From Cudoniella acicularis (Eukaryota; Ascomycota; Leotiomycetes; Helotiales; Helotiaceae): DNA of 32,132 bases. Below the pieces are notes generated by a model. It searched no databases, was not told where the DNA came from, and saw only the letters and a list, made by a program, of their open reading frames with translations. A program made the position numbers and the translations under genes. Positions 9,927-20,421 of this stretch are shown one piece after another; position 1 is the first letter of the stretch; every line of letters starts with the position of its first letter. The DNA lies in contig JAAMPI010000563.1 of assembly GCA_013054445.1 (NCBI GenBank), forward strand, positions 1 to 32,132, written 5' to 3'.

Positions 9927-10359
9927 AATGCTGGGGGGAAGTAGTTAGGACTGTGATGTTCTCATTGGGATGAGTTATGAAATAGATAAGTGAAAACGAA
10001 TCAAATACTGCCGACCCCACAGGCACACACCTCTTTACCTGGGTGCGTGATCACTAATCGCTTGACATTGTACTCACCAAACGGCAGCTTTTTTTCTCAG
10101 AAACTCTATCTTCCAATCAATTATGGCCACGAGTTGATTTCGCCTGGAGTGCTGAGGCAGTTAGGGGTGGGTAAGAAGCCCGAAACTTTAAAGCAACTAG
10201 ATCCCCCCACTTTGGACAAGGGAGAAGAGAAGTGATAATCTTTCGACCCGCACTATTCTGCAGAATATCAATCTTACGCTCTCGCATCTTTAGACAAAAG
10301 TCCAATCCTCGCGAGTCAAAGCTTAAGACCAACCCGACACCACAACCAGCAACGCCACA
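9927..10359. other. Intergenic region with a leader-like end
   Basis: No domain-bearing ORF is seen. The last 100 bases (ACC/CAAC-rich, no ATG) look like a fungal 5' leader for the small candidate gene at 10360. Confidence 0.4.
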
Positions 10360-10606
10360 ATGTCTACCGGCACTGGTATCCATGAACTCGGCCAATTTGG
10401 AGACATAAATAGCAGTGTGTTTTGTTTTCCTTCCTTAGAAGTGCTGGTGACATATGGGTTGGTTGTTTGATCACTCTTCTTGTTATTTTTGTTAGCGTGT
10501 TAATTCTGATGAGATATCTTCTGACGCAGATTTCCAAACAGAGGATCTTGGAACTGCGGAAGAGGAAAAGACGACAAAGGGGAAAATAGATGCGGATACT
10601 GTGTGA
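10360..10606 (+). CDS. Candidate small protein (43 aa), two exons, unrecognised
   Basis: An ATG in good context (CCACAATGTC) starts a 55-nt exon (10360-10414). A 115-bp intron (GTGTGT donor, CTGACGCAG end, 10415-10529) leads to an exon rich in Glu, Lys and Thr that stops at 10604-10606. The frame is kept. A strong GTGAGT at 10603 overlaps the stop, so a further exon downstream may exist and the true protein may be longer. I recognise no family. Confidence 0.3.
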
Positions 10607-11076
10607 GTGACACAGATTCTGATGGGCTCTTGGGGAAGACGAGGTGAAGGGATATGATTCTATGAGGACAGAAGATAGTTTTGTGCTTTTTAAAAGTCTG
10701 AGGTTGGTTAACTTGGTTCGGAAATGAGGCTGGGTTTTTTCAACACTCGGAAAAGGAGATGGGATAAACGTTGGCTGTGTATTGCTCTTCAATAATGCCT
10801 TTGGGATTTTTTCTTTAGAATACACTGTTAACGTCGTATTCTTTCCAATTCCCTTCTCATGAGCTTAACTATAAAACGAGATACCACCATTGACTATATT
10901 AATGCCTGATATATTGTTAGGACTGCCTTCAACGCCTTTGTAATCATGAATCAGCATCCTCATTTCAACAATCAACAAAGCGTCCAACCTACCCAACTCA
11001 ATCCCCCAGTTAAAAACACCTATTCATTTCCAACACCTCTAATACCCCGCCCCTATTTGCGAACAACAACAAGCTT
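10607..11076. other. Intergenic stretch
   Basis: No supported gene. It may include extra exons of the small candidate at 10360-10606 or its 3' UTR. Confidence 0.35.
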
Positions 11077-11208
11077 CTACGACCCGTAATCCGTATCCTT
11101 CTCATCACCTCCTTCTTTACTGCCGAGAACAAGTTTCTGGCCGCCGAAATCGGTGTCTCGTATTGGTTTTGGTTTTGGCTTGGTGGGTGGAGCACGGGGA
11201 TGGTGCAT
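11077..11208 (-). CDS. Candidate small protein (43 aa), unrecognised
   Basis: A complete minus-strand ORF begins MHHPRAPPTKPKPKPIRDTD. It contains two similar acidic segments, DTDFGG and DTDYGS, separated by QKLVLGSKEGGDEK. Upstream on the same strand is a long CT/CA-rich stretch (about 11210-11340) without an ATG in frame, like a fungal leader. The internal near-repeat and clean leader make it more than a chance ORF, but no family is recognised. Confidence 0.3.
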   Translation of the reverse strand: MHHPRAPPTKPKPKPIRDTDFGGQKLVLGSKEGGDEKDTDYGS

Positions 11209-13510
11209 TGTGGTTTTCTTTGGTGATCTTTTTGGTTTTGGGGAGGTTTGGAGGTTGGATGAGAGTGGGCGTGAGTTGGAATTGAGCCTGTTGAGAGGGG
11301 AAATGGTGTTGTGGGAATAGAAAGAGGATGGGAATGAGAATCAGGTGGAGGGCTGAGAGGGATGATATTTAAGGAGGGGCCACTGTTTGGTGGGGGTTAC
11401 TGACCCCGCACTTCACTAACCCAACCATCCACTCTATCTTTCCTTTTTCCATGTATTACCATTGGCTCAAATATTTTATATCATTGATTCACAAACATAA
11501 GTGGCCACCAGATAGGTCACGATAAGGTTCCCTTCAAACCATCGTTCAGGAATAGCCAATGAGTGAGCGGCGTTTCAATGTGAGGGAGGAAGCATGATAC
11601 GAATAATAACCAATGTATGGGAGCTATTTATTTGGGCTAATAAGAGCTGCAGGTGACACATGCGGAGTGTGGAGGCTAAGGTGGTGATTCGTGGAGGCTC
11701 TGAGAGCGGTCGGCCAATGAAGGGGGTGCGCGAATGGGGAAGTTATTTTTCAATCTTCATTCTTGTTGTTGAGATGAAATTACTACTAAAATAAGAACTT
11801 GGTGGGTTCGTTTTCGGTCCATGGAAATTATGTAGGAAGTAAGGCTCGCATTGTTTTTCGGTCGCTGAAGCTTTGCTCGGGGTTGTTGCCGAAATTCCCC
11901 CGTTTGGAAAATCACTTTAAATGATTAAATCAACCACCAGTTTAACGCAGAAGCTATTGGATATTTTCATTATCCGAATCATTTTAGTCGATCCTTATCT
12001 AGTGTAATTATCCTAATCTCTGTTCAAAACGTAAATACTTTGAAGTGTTACAGGTGTAGTTGAAAAGCTACCCATGAACATAGATGCCCAACAACTTTCA
12101 CATTTCTGAGCATCATGACCTGAGATAGCAAGTAATAAGCCATTTAATTACTAGTAATATGTCATGAGCTGTCGTTGTAAAATTTTAAAAACATTATGTT
12201 ATGTCGTGGATGTATTGAGATTGACAGTGGAAAAACACAGGGAGACGTGACGTCTAGCGAAGCTACTAAACTATCAGTGACGATAAAACCTAGCCCGTTT
12301 TTTTTGAGCTCAGGAAACAAATAAATGTTTCTGGGTTCCTCTAGATTATAAATGGTGCAAGTACACATCAGTGGCGTTTTCTCTCTCGGGTGTTCTACTG
12401 CAGTTTAATTTGCGAAACACTCTGTTGCGGCTGTTCAGCTCGTTACCCTATGAAGTGCAAAGACTTATTTCTTTTTGTCGGTGCTTGGAGAAATACCTGA
12501 AGAGCTTTCTCTGCAGTGACTGAGAACTGAAGAACTCCCTTTTGAAGGATTGAAACGCTCTCACTCGTCAGTTGATCTTTGGTGATATCATCGCGACAAA
12601 AGGTCGGCTATCGAATCAAAACTTCACCTTCAAACATTCAAAGACGAGCGCACTATACTTTCAATCCAAAGACATTCTGACAAGCTGAACAGAAAGTGAG
12701 CGCGCAACACAAAATTTCCAAAAAAAAACTTAGTGCTGAACCACTGGGAATACTCATCTCGATTTGCAAATCAGAGAGACAGAAAAGGCACTACTTAACG
12801 GAGTCTTTCTTTTGCAAATAGATTCACTCAAACGTATCTGGTGTCGTCAGCACCTGCGCAAGGAAAGAGCCACTAGCAATTTCGTGTACAGTTACTTCCA
12901 ATTCTTAGTCGCTCCCCTTTGGGGTACGTAAATAAGCGACTCGACCTCCTCGCAACAACATCAACCCCTTCACTTCTTCAACCAACTCTCTCAGACCACA
13001 ACAACTCATCTCTCTATCTTCTTGCATATCAGGAGACTTTTCGCCATTGCATCAATACATCAGCACTTCTGTATCCCAGTATTTGGGAGACTGAGCTTAG
13101 CACTCACTTTTCGCTGACACTGAATTCGTCTTCGCTACTTCAGCTTTTCTCAGCATCCAGTCTCCTCTGAATCTGAAAGTACCACAGGAGCCATAGTGGT
13201 CAAACCAGTCCCAGCTTTGAATCTTTGCAGGATAGGTTCATTCAAGGAGCCATCATCTTTGTTTCAACCCTTTCATCACATCTCGAGAAACCTACTGGAA
13301 TCAACTTGAATACAACGCCGGTCACGAAGATCCTCCAACACCTTGACCTACAATTTCTACAGAAAGAAATTCCCCCTGTCCTGACTTTCCTTGCTTCGGT
13401 GCAATAAATTCTGCGACCAAAGGGGATTTTTCCTTGTCGTGGACATTTTACATCTGTCCAACTACTTAGCACTGAGATTCTAAAAATACAAGAGCTCTTA
13501 AAATTTGGAT
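11209..13510. other. Long non-coding region with a leader-like tract
   Basis: No gene is supported. The part 11850-12360 is A/T-rich. From about 12930 to 13170 the plus strand is strongly C/T/A-rich and has no ATG for 200 bases, which looks like the promoter and leader of the gene at 13511-15542. A CAG at about 13227 and later GT sites could mark a leader intron. Small ORFs here begin with non-ATG codons and look spurious. Confidence 0.4.
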
Positions 13511-13803
13511 ATGGCAATCTTAAAAGATCAAGGAGGGGAAATATAGGTGCGGCTTCAAAAGCTGTCGGTTGACGATCAAATCGAGGGAGATTCAGAGGGC
13601 GATGAAACTACTGAAGATGACGACCCCGAGCCCGAGCCCGATGAGGATGAAGATGAAGACGATGATAACGATGAGAGTGCTGAATCCGATGGGGACGACG
13701 AGAATGGCGCTTCTGAGGACGATCAAAGCCAAAGCGTGGTTATGAATTTGGAAAATTCTGCAATCTTGCTGTCGCTTTGCATGATTTTGAGAGTGGCAAA
13801 GAA
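13511..13803 (+). pseudogene. Broken 5' coding part of the SIM-containing gene
   Basis: An ATG at 13511 opens a frame that reads MAILKDQGGEI, then a TAG at 13544-13546, then VRLQKLSVDDQ and a very acidic stretch (DEDEDEDDDNDES). The frame before and after the stop is the same. This looks like the start of fungal DUF7918-type proteins, in which a Tyr often sits in an E-[IV]-Y-V-R string, so the TAG may replace a Tyr codon. The acidic frame then runs out at 13805-13807. The continuing protein (KRGYEFGKFCN) is in another frame, and the switch lies at a tandem CAAAGC pair (13724-13735). No GT-AG intron restores the frame. Sequence error or real decay are both possible. Confidence 0.45.
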
Positions 13804-15542
13804 ATGATCTGCAAAGTATTCAAGAAAAAGGAGCTAACGAAAGGCTTTACCCTTCATAAAGACAAATGCATAACTCTGGACACCATAAAATACGCTGCGG
13901 TTGATGGGAAAGCGAGAAGAGATGTACGGCTTTCTTTCAAAGGGATTTCTCCAGGTGAATGATTCCCCTCTGGACTCTTTCAGAAACTAACTCCTTAAGA
14001 CGATGATTACGCTGATGAGACAGATGTCATTGGGTGCAGACCGGAAAATTTGAGAGGCTTAAAAATATATGTTGGCAGGTCTAAAAGGGTCGGATTTGAG
14101 CGATTACCTGATGATGAATGGGAGCGGGAGCTAAAAGAATACCACGATTTGATATCAGCTAAGAATTCGGGATCAGGATCGGTCAACTCGTTAGGTCAAG
14201 CTCAAAGGGTTGGCAAGAAAAGTTATAACAAAGATGGAGTTACACATAACTTAGGGTTTTCCGGCATAAAATTCTCTATATTGATAGCAACTAATAAGTT
14301 CTAGTTTGACCGGTGGAAAAAAAAGTAAAATCAAATACCCGATTCGGAAACTTGACGTGTACGAGATGGCAACCAGTCATATTGAATTTACCTTCAAATT
14401 CAGAAACCCAAGTAAGTCTACTGTCTATCCATCTACTTGCAACCGTGAAATATATTACTTATAGGCGCCAGACTCTTTCGAAAGAATGTCATTAATGAAA
14501 GCTCCCATCCCACTCGAATGCCAACCATGGAGTTTTCTGGAATTCTGGGAGCGAAAGGACGCTTTCAAAATCCTTCAAGTTTGTAAGACCTCAGAATTCT
14601 CGAAGAAAGAAAATTCTAACAATTTATAAAGGCATATGACAAGCAATATACTTTAGAGCAGAAGATTTCAGAAGCTGGGGCAGAAGCAGATGAAGCCAGT
14701 ATCAGAAAATCTCTCTTTGAAACTGGGGAACTTCCAAACAAGTGGCGCGCATGGGGGGGACTGTTGAAGCGTGAAAAAGAGGCTATGTTCAATATTCTTC
14801 AGGCGAGTTTCTACCTTTGCTTGTCTAGAAGTTGTTTAACAAGTTGCGATAGGAACGCCGTAAATATTTTGAAACCCAAAAAAATACCTCGAACCCAATT
14901 CAGACTGGAAACCCTGGGGACGAGATAATTTCTACAGAAAATGCAGCAAATAACACATCAGCAGTGGCAGAGCCTCCAACAGTAGATGGCAATCGTGCTC
15001 CTTCTCCCAGGCTCATCAAAAAAGAGCCAGAAGAGGAGCAAACACACCGCGAGAAGACACCTCTCCCAAAACAAGAAGTCATCTGTCTCGACGACGACGA
15101 CGACGACACGCCAGCTCCTCCGATCAAGAAAACTCCCGCTGCACGAAAACAAGCAACAATCAAATCGAAACCCATTGATGTAGAACAAAAGATCATCTGC
15201 CTCTCCGATGATGAGGTTCCAACTCCCCCAGCCAAGAAACGAGCAACAATCAAGTCAGAGTCGGTCGATCTAGACAACATTCCTGAAGGACCTGGAAGTC
15301 CTGGGTGCCCAAGCAATAAAATCAAAGTCGAACCTGACACTGGTCTAGCCGAAAGTGATGGCCGTGACGAAGATCCTGAGCTCAAACGACTCAAGGAGGA
15401 GGAAGATGCTTTGGAAGCAGAGCTTTTGGCTGCTCAAAGAGTAGCTGATCTGTTGAAGGAAAGAAAGGAGAAGAAGGCGAGAGTTGCGGCTATGGAGCAG
15501 GCAAAGAGGGGTGAAAGTGCGAGCAGAAGTATCCAAGGCTGA
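13804..15542 (+). CDS. DUF7918-like nuclear-type protein with SUMO motifs (about 493 aa from internal Met)
   Basis: Six exons join in frame: 13804-13954, 14000-14255, 14305-14411, 14472-14578, 14632-14802 and 14853-15542. Introns are 45, 49, 60, 53 and 50 bp; the last is GC-AG (GCGAGT). The middle holds DVYEMATSHIEF, then MKAPIPLECQPW, reminiscent of fungal DUF7918 proteins (recalled, not aligned). The last exon has two hydrophobic-acidic motifs like SUMO-interacting motifs, VICLDDDDDD (340-349) and IICLSDDE (378-385). It also has three psi-K-x-E SUMO-acceptor-like sites: IKKE (319-322), IKSE (397-400) and IKVE (421-424). A charged coiled-coil-like tail follows (about 438-485). The frame is open upstream of 13804 back to about 13724 (KRGYEFGKF), so the original start was probably upstream and is broken. 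A nuclear, SUMO-linked role is inference. Confidence 0.6.
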
Positions 15543-15995
15543 CTATTCTTTCAGATCTGGAAAAAAGCAGGTTGTGGTTGCCTTTTAGAACGGCAATGCT
15601 CGGAGTCTGCACTGCGTTATGGCTACATACTCATGAAGAGGCTAAGGGCTTATCCCTTACGCATCCAGGGAACAGATTTGGGACTTGGGGTCTACCACGA
15701 CTTGAGCGGGGTCATCCTCTCTGCTTGTGGCACTTGCCAACCTCTTCACCATCATTTTTCTTTACACCTATTCACACATACACAGACACATCCCATCCAA
15801 TTATGACACATCTTAAGAAAAGCACGCCTCAAACTCCATATCACAGCATAACACACATCATGTATTTAATCCTGCCACGAAGCAGAAACGTAGACCCACA
15901 TGTTCCCCAAAAATGAAAACCATTTCACCACCCATGCATTCCTCTTTAACAGTCTACCCGTGACCATAATCCCACTCATTCATCAATCCTCAAAA
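15543..15995. other. Convergent intergenic region
   Basis: No gene is seen between the 3' ends of the SIM-containing gene and the transporter. The plus-strand frames here and just beyond are antisense to the transporter or lack any domain. Confidence 0.5.
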
Positions 15996-18558
15996 TCACT
16001 CTTTAACAACACGCACCTCATCATCCTCAATATGCGCCTGGGTAGCCTTCTCCCCATTCGAGACCGGTACCGTAGCAGTAGTCTCATGAACCTCTGCGGG
16101 CTTATGGTGAGCTTCCTCATCATTGTGGACTTTCTCCTTCACCATTTCAGTAACACCAAAGAGGTCATCCATTCTATTCCCATTAGCCCCTCATCACCAA
16201 TCCAAAAAGATGGCAGCGGAAACACATACCTCTCAAGACTCATCCCCTTCGTCTCCGGAATCAAAAACCACACAAAGAAAAACATACTAAAGCAAAAGCT
16301 CCCAAAAACAAAATACGTGCCAAAGCCATTCTTGCCCACCGTAACAAGCATATGCGGTACCGCCTGCGCGACCACGAAATTGAACAACCACTGTGTGGAA
16401 GCAGCGAGCGCGACATTCATGGCTCTTAATCTTGCGGTTGGGATTTCAGACACGATGATCCAGCAGCAAGGGCCCCAGCCGAATTGGAAGAAGGCGGCGA
16501 AGAGGAAGATGCAGGTCAGGGCGAAGTAGCCGACGGGGGGGATGGCTTGGCCTTTTACGGGCGGGTCGAAGCGCACGTAGAAGCCGATTACGAACATGGC
16601 GCAGCCTTGGGCGATGGAGGTCCAGAGGAGGGAACGGCCTGTGGGGTTGTTTGTTAGTTTTTGTGGTATGAAGGGGGAAGGGGGAGGGAACATACGGCGG
16701 CCAAGGGAGTCAGCGGCTAGAAGGAGGAAGGCGGCGCAAGTAACCATTTTGACGATTCCATAGATGCCAGTTGCGAAGAGTCCTTGTTGTGCTGCCTGTT
16801 TGAGTTGTCAGTATGTGAGCTGTTGGGATTTGGCAGTTATGAGCTTACGGGAATGCCCAAGTTGAGGAAAATTAATGGCGCATAGTAGTTGATGGCATTT
16901 GTTCCAGTCATCTAGTTTAGGATGTTAATCTGAATTTACCCCAGTGGGATTGAGAGTGACTGACCTGTTGGCAAACATCAATCCGATGGAAGTCAGAGCT
17001 CTGTTTCTGTTACCCTTGATCAACCACATCTCCTTTTGTAGATCCACGAAAGAAGCCCCGCCAACCAAAAGCGCCTGTAAACCCAATTAGCTATCTAGAT
17101 TAATGTAAAATAACTGGGTCCTATAACAAACCTCGTTGTCCAATTGTTGCCTCATCTAATACTCAGTCAGCAATATCTCGGAAACCACCAAGCGGATTTG
17201 CTTACATCGTCTAATTCCATCTGGACATAAGGATGTTCTCGCGGTAGACTACCAACATCAGTCAAGCTTCCAAAACACGAGAGAGATCCCTACTGTCTCA
17301 GCCTAGCAAGAACACGCGTAGCTTCCTCCCAATTGTCGCTTCTGGCAAGCCATCTTGGAGATTCATTGCATAGACAAAGACCCACGAAGAGAGCCAAGGC
17401 CGGGAGGGCCTGGAGAGCTAGCGGAACCTGCCATTGAGCGTTGCCTTTCAAGTTTCCGAGAGTGCCCTAAATTTCATGTTAGGTCGGAGTGTTATTTTCG
17501 CATATGAATAGAAAAGGCTTCGCAGGACATAGAGTAGAAAATAGACGAACATAGTTGACCCAGAAACTAAGCATAGTCCCTGCAAAGTTGATTAGCTTGG
17601 TTTTGAGAAGTTTTACCCGACTCAGGGGGACTTGCCTGTTGCAATAAAGAGCTGGTAAAGACCTGTCAAACCGCCACGGATAGCTCGAGGTGCGTTCTCG
17701 CTCACCTAAACCCAATCTTGTAAGCCTCCAAGTTTTGTGTAATATGGGTTTGCTTACGTAGAGGGGTGTAAGCATACTCGCTGCTCCAACACCGAGACCA
17801 GCAAATAAACGTCCCACGTAAAGGGCCTCTCTATCATATATTAGCTCTCTGGCTGCATTGTGGGAGGTAAACGTGAGATGTACATATGTCCATTTGAGGA
17901 ACATTGAATAATAATGCCCATAATGGTTATGATGGACGCGACTATTAATGCTGGCTATTTTTTTCTATTAGAACCAACCCATTTCAAAGTGTAGATATCA
18001 TCGTACCTTTCGACCATATTTATCAGCAACCCAGTATGCAATCAGTGAGCCAAAAAAGCAGCCGCCTTGGAGCGTGCTGACGACTGTTGAATGGTCAGAA
18101 AGAGGGCATTGAAATTGTGTCGTATTAACTGACTATTGCTCTGCAGATTCGCTTTCGCAGTGGGGTCCAATTTGGCGATGCCGTATGCTCTGAAAGCTGG
18201 TTAGATTTTGTTCCTGTCACTTGGCACAAGGAATTCAACGTACGACATGAATGACGGCATAACAAGAATCCCACCAATGGATCCGATGTCTGGGAAATGT
18301 AAGCATTTTCGATCCCAAGGATTATCTTCACGAACCCCAGCCAAAAAGCATCCCTCCGAAGCAGGCGCTCGCAGACAAGAAAAACACCTTCCATCCTTTG
18401 CGTTTGTGAGCATGATTTCGTAGTTGACCTTGCAGCAGCTTTACCATATATTTCTGGGGGGTCCCTTTGAAGCTTGTTAGGAGGTTTATTCTTCTAAAAG
18501 TAATGGGCACTGACAATTTCATCGCCTCATTTTTCACAACCTTTTGTAAAAACCCCAT
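15996..18558 (-). CDS. MFS sugar-type transporter, 18 exons, one apparent frameshift (548 aa if read through)
   Basis: Exons: 18558-18515, 18464-18445, 18395-18336, 18289-18244, 18189-18134, 18083-18007, 17954-17884, 17830-17758, 17705-17636, 17579-17551, 17466-17294, 17248-17206, 17155-17132, 17074-16965, 16911-16849, 16795-16696, 16638-16230 and 16173-15996. Introns are 45-84 bp; 17635-17580 is GC-AG (GCAAGT). The family pattern is clear: [61 protein letters not shown], and [16 protein letters not shown] near the end. It is a 12-helix plasma-membrane hexose/quinate-type permease by family; the substrate is unknown. All phases agree except one. The exon 17074-16965 reads ...SIGLM, and the next frame gives VCQQ then MTGTN, so one base is missing. 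This is either a recent null mutation or a sequence error. Confidence 0.85.
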
Positions 18559-18867
18559 TTCGAAACCGTTTTCCTTTACCGCGACACTCTGTGCTACGTT
18601 GTGAGGCTCTCAATAATTCACTGCGAAACAGATTTTCAAGAATGCGAAATCGGAGAAAGAAGGGAGAAATATGGCAGAAGGGTAATATTTATTCAAATAC
18701 CCGTTTCGGAGCTTTTCAGGACAAAAGGACGACGGCTCCAAGAGAGCAGGGCACTACTACCCAAAAGCTCGTCACCCTGGTCTGCAGCTCGGATTATATC
18801 TAAATCATCCTCGTGCAAGTCGGGTAAATACGTAACGAGCCAATCAGAATCTGGATAAAAGCAACCA
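18559..18867. promoter_or_regulatory. Short upstream region of the transporter
   Basis: Only about 310 bp lie between the transporter ATG and ambiguous bases that border decayed transposon sequence. No gene is seen. The promoter has probably been shortened by the repeat insertion. Confidence 0.4.
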
Positions 18868-18874
18868 NNGCTNN
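18868..18874. other. Ambiguous bases (N) at an assembly join
   Basis: Two pairs of N (18868-18869 and 18873-18874) fall exactly where the transporter flank meets the decayed Gypsy element. The junction may be misjoined or collapsed. Confidence 0.9.
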
Positions 18875-19946
18875 TGCGTACGAATCTCTATAGAGGTAGG
18901 GCGTCGGAGGCAGCCTTAGAAAACACGTCGAGATAGTCCGTATAGGCCCCGGGGACTGAGCCAAGGTCTTCCCGACTCCCTAAGCCGGGCTTAAGAAGAC
19001 GTTCCTAGAGAATCCGGTCTAGCCTCTAAGCGTAGTATTTAGGTGGCGGAGTGCGATCTCGTATATAGGTCTTGAGTTCCTATACGGCTTCTCGAAAGAG
19101 CACGTCTATATCCCAGTCCCTTATATAGTCAGGTGTCGGGATCGCACTGAATTTACGGGCTAGCCAGAGTTCTTAAGCCCTAATAGTCTTGACTATCACT
19201 TCCCTAAGATCCTTATACAATTCGTCGCTAGCCTACTTAATCGTACTATATAGGAATTTGACATGCTCAGACAATACTTGATCAGGTTCAAGTGGTAGTA
19301 AGGCCTCCTTCACGGCCTAGACGATATCCGGAAGGGTAGGAGGTGGCGGACTCGTAGGTGGTAAAGCCTCCTTTATAGCTCGGACGATATCCGGAAGGGT
19401 AAAAACCGGCGAGGGGGTTGTCAAAGGAGTCGTAAGAGCTGTCGAAGGGGTTAATAAGGTCTTCTTCTGCTAAAGTATAGACACCGGTTTGAATAGCGTC
19501 TTTAGAGGAAGGGGTTTGACAGTAGGCGCTTTCTAGAGCCTCGGATCGTCCTTAAGTTTAGTAGGCTTCCCTAGACAGCTAGTTCGGAGGTGGTATGTAA
19601 GCTCGTGGCTACTCTTATAGCGTTTCTTGCAATATTGACAGATAGCCCTCCCCTTTTGCTAGGGCTCTATTGTACAGCCACTAAGCGTGCGTTGAAAGGC
19701 CTGGGACTTGCTAGGGAATTGGGCCTTGCACTAGCGGCAGGCTATAGGGATCGCGGCTGGCATTGTCTTGCGGAAGGAAAAGGCTCGATCAGGCTCGTGA
19801 GGGTATTCGTAGAGGTCGAGGATAGTCAAGGGGCCTGGCAGGCTACGTGCCAGGAGTTGATAAGGGGGAGTGTGCTGGCCAGTAGGAAGCTAGGTGCACA
19901 CTAAAGACGGGGGTTCGAATGGCTGAGGCGAGCAGGTATCGATAGT
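18875..19946 (-). mobile_element. Decayed Ty3/Gypsy retrotransposon, 5' part of the pol region
   Basis: Read on the minus strand, one frame gives gypsy-type protein interrupted by stops. It begins with two cysteine-rich fingers, CR*CKAQF...LSGC and CQYCKKRYKSSHELTYHL, about 19594-19760. Then comes ELWLARKFSAIPTPDY (about 19115-19175), and then YTDYLDVFSKAASD (about 18905-18950). The last motif is the well-known string just before reverse transcriptase in fungal Gypsy elements. The reverse transcriptase itself is missing because the copy ends at the ambiguous bases. Stops replace expected Gln codons (CAG/CAA to TAG/TAA), typical of RIP. Confidence 0.75.
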
Positions 19947-20421
19947 TGTCTGAGTCGGTGATTCAACGCGTTTGCGGACCGTAGATAGGTGTTTATTGTC
20001 TTCTAAGACAAGGGGGGTGCTAGTTTAACCGTAAGGGCTAGCGGAGCGACTTTTCGATACTTGCGTAGATCGTAGAAGAGGAGCTATTCAACCTCTAGGT
20101 AGAGGGGCTCGATTGTGTTGAGTTTAGTCTAATATTACGGCTCTATAAAGGCACTAGGGCCCTGACGTCACGTAGGGACGTATTTATAAGAAGGTGCTAT
20201 ATTATCGAAGAGACTAAACTAAGGAGAGAAGAAGAGGTTCTCCCGGAGAGAGAAGCTCTATTTAACTACACAAATAGCGCTAGTAAGCGAAGAAGTCCGT
20301 AAGCGATTCCCCTGGATAGTGAGTCATTCGGTCAGTCGTCAAGTCATTGAATCGACTAGCGATCAGAAGGACAGGCTATTATCAAGTCAATCTAGCCTGG
20401 CGTCGAACTAGGTCTGTGACA
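19947..20421 (-). mobile_element. Probable 5' LTR (475 bp) of the Gypsy element
   Basis: The segment begins TGTC and ends GACA on the plus strand, the expected short inverted ends of an LTR. It lies immediately upstream (minus-strand sense) of the gypsy protein region. It has TATA-like and AATAAA-like strings on the minus strand (for example AATAAA near 20000). No second copy is present in the window, so the limits rest on the terminal motif and position only. Confidence 0.45.

Noticed and set aside
15900..16529. 209-codon plus-strand ORF
   Set aside because: It is fully antisense to transporter exons that match the MFS family on the minus strand.
19590..19904. 104-codon plus-strand ORF in the repeat island
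   Set aside because: It is antisense to the Gypsy finger region and has no domain; it begins inside the decayed element.
19905..19935. TTCGAAT string as a possible tRNA T-loop or primer site
   Set aside because: The flanking bases do not form a T-stem and no other tRNA arm is present.
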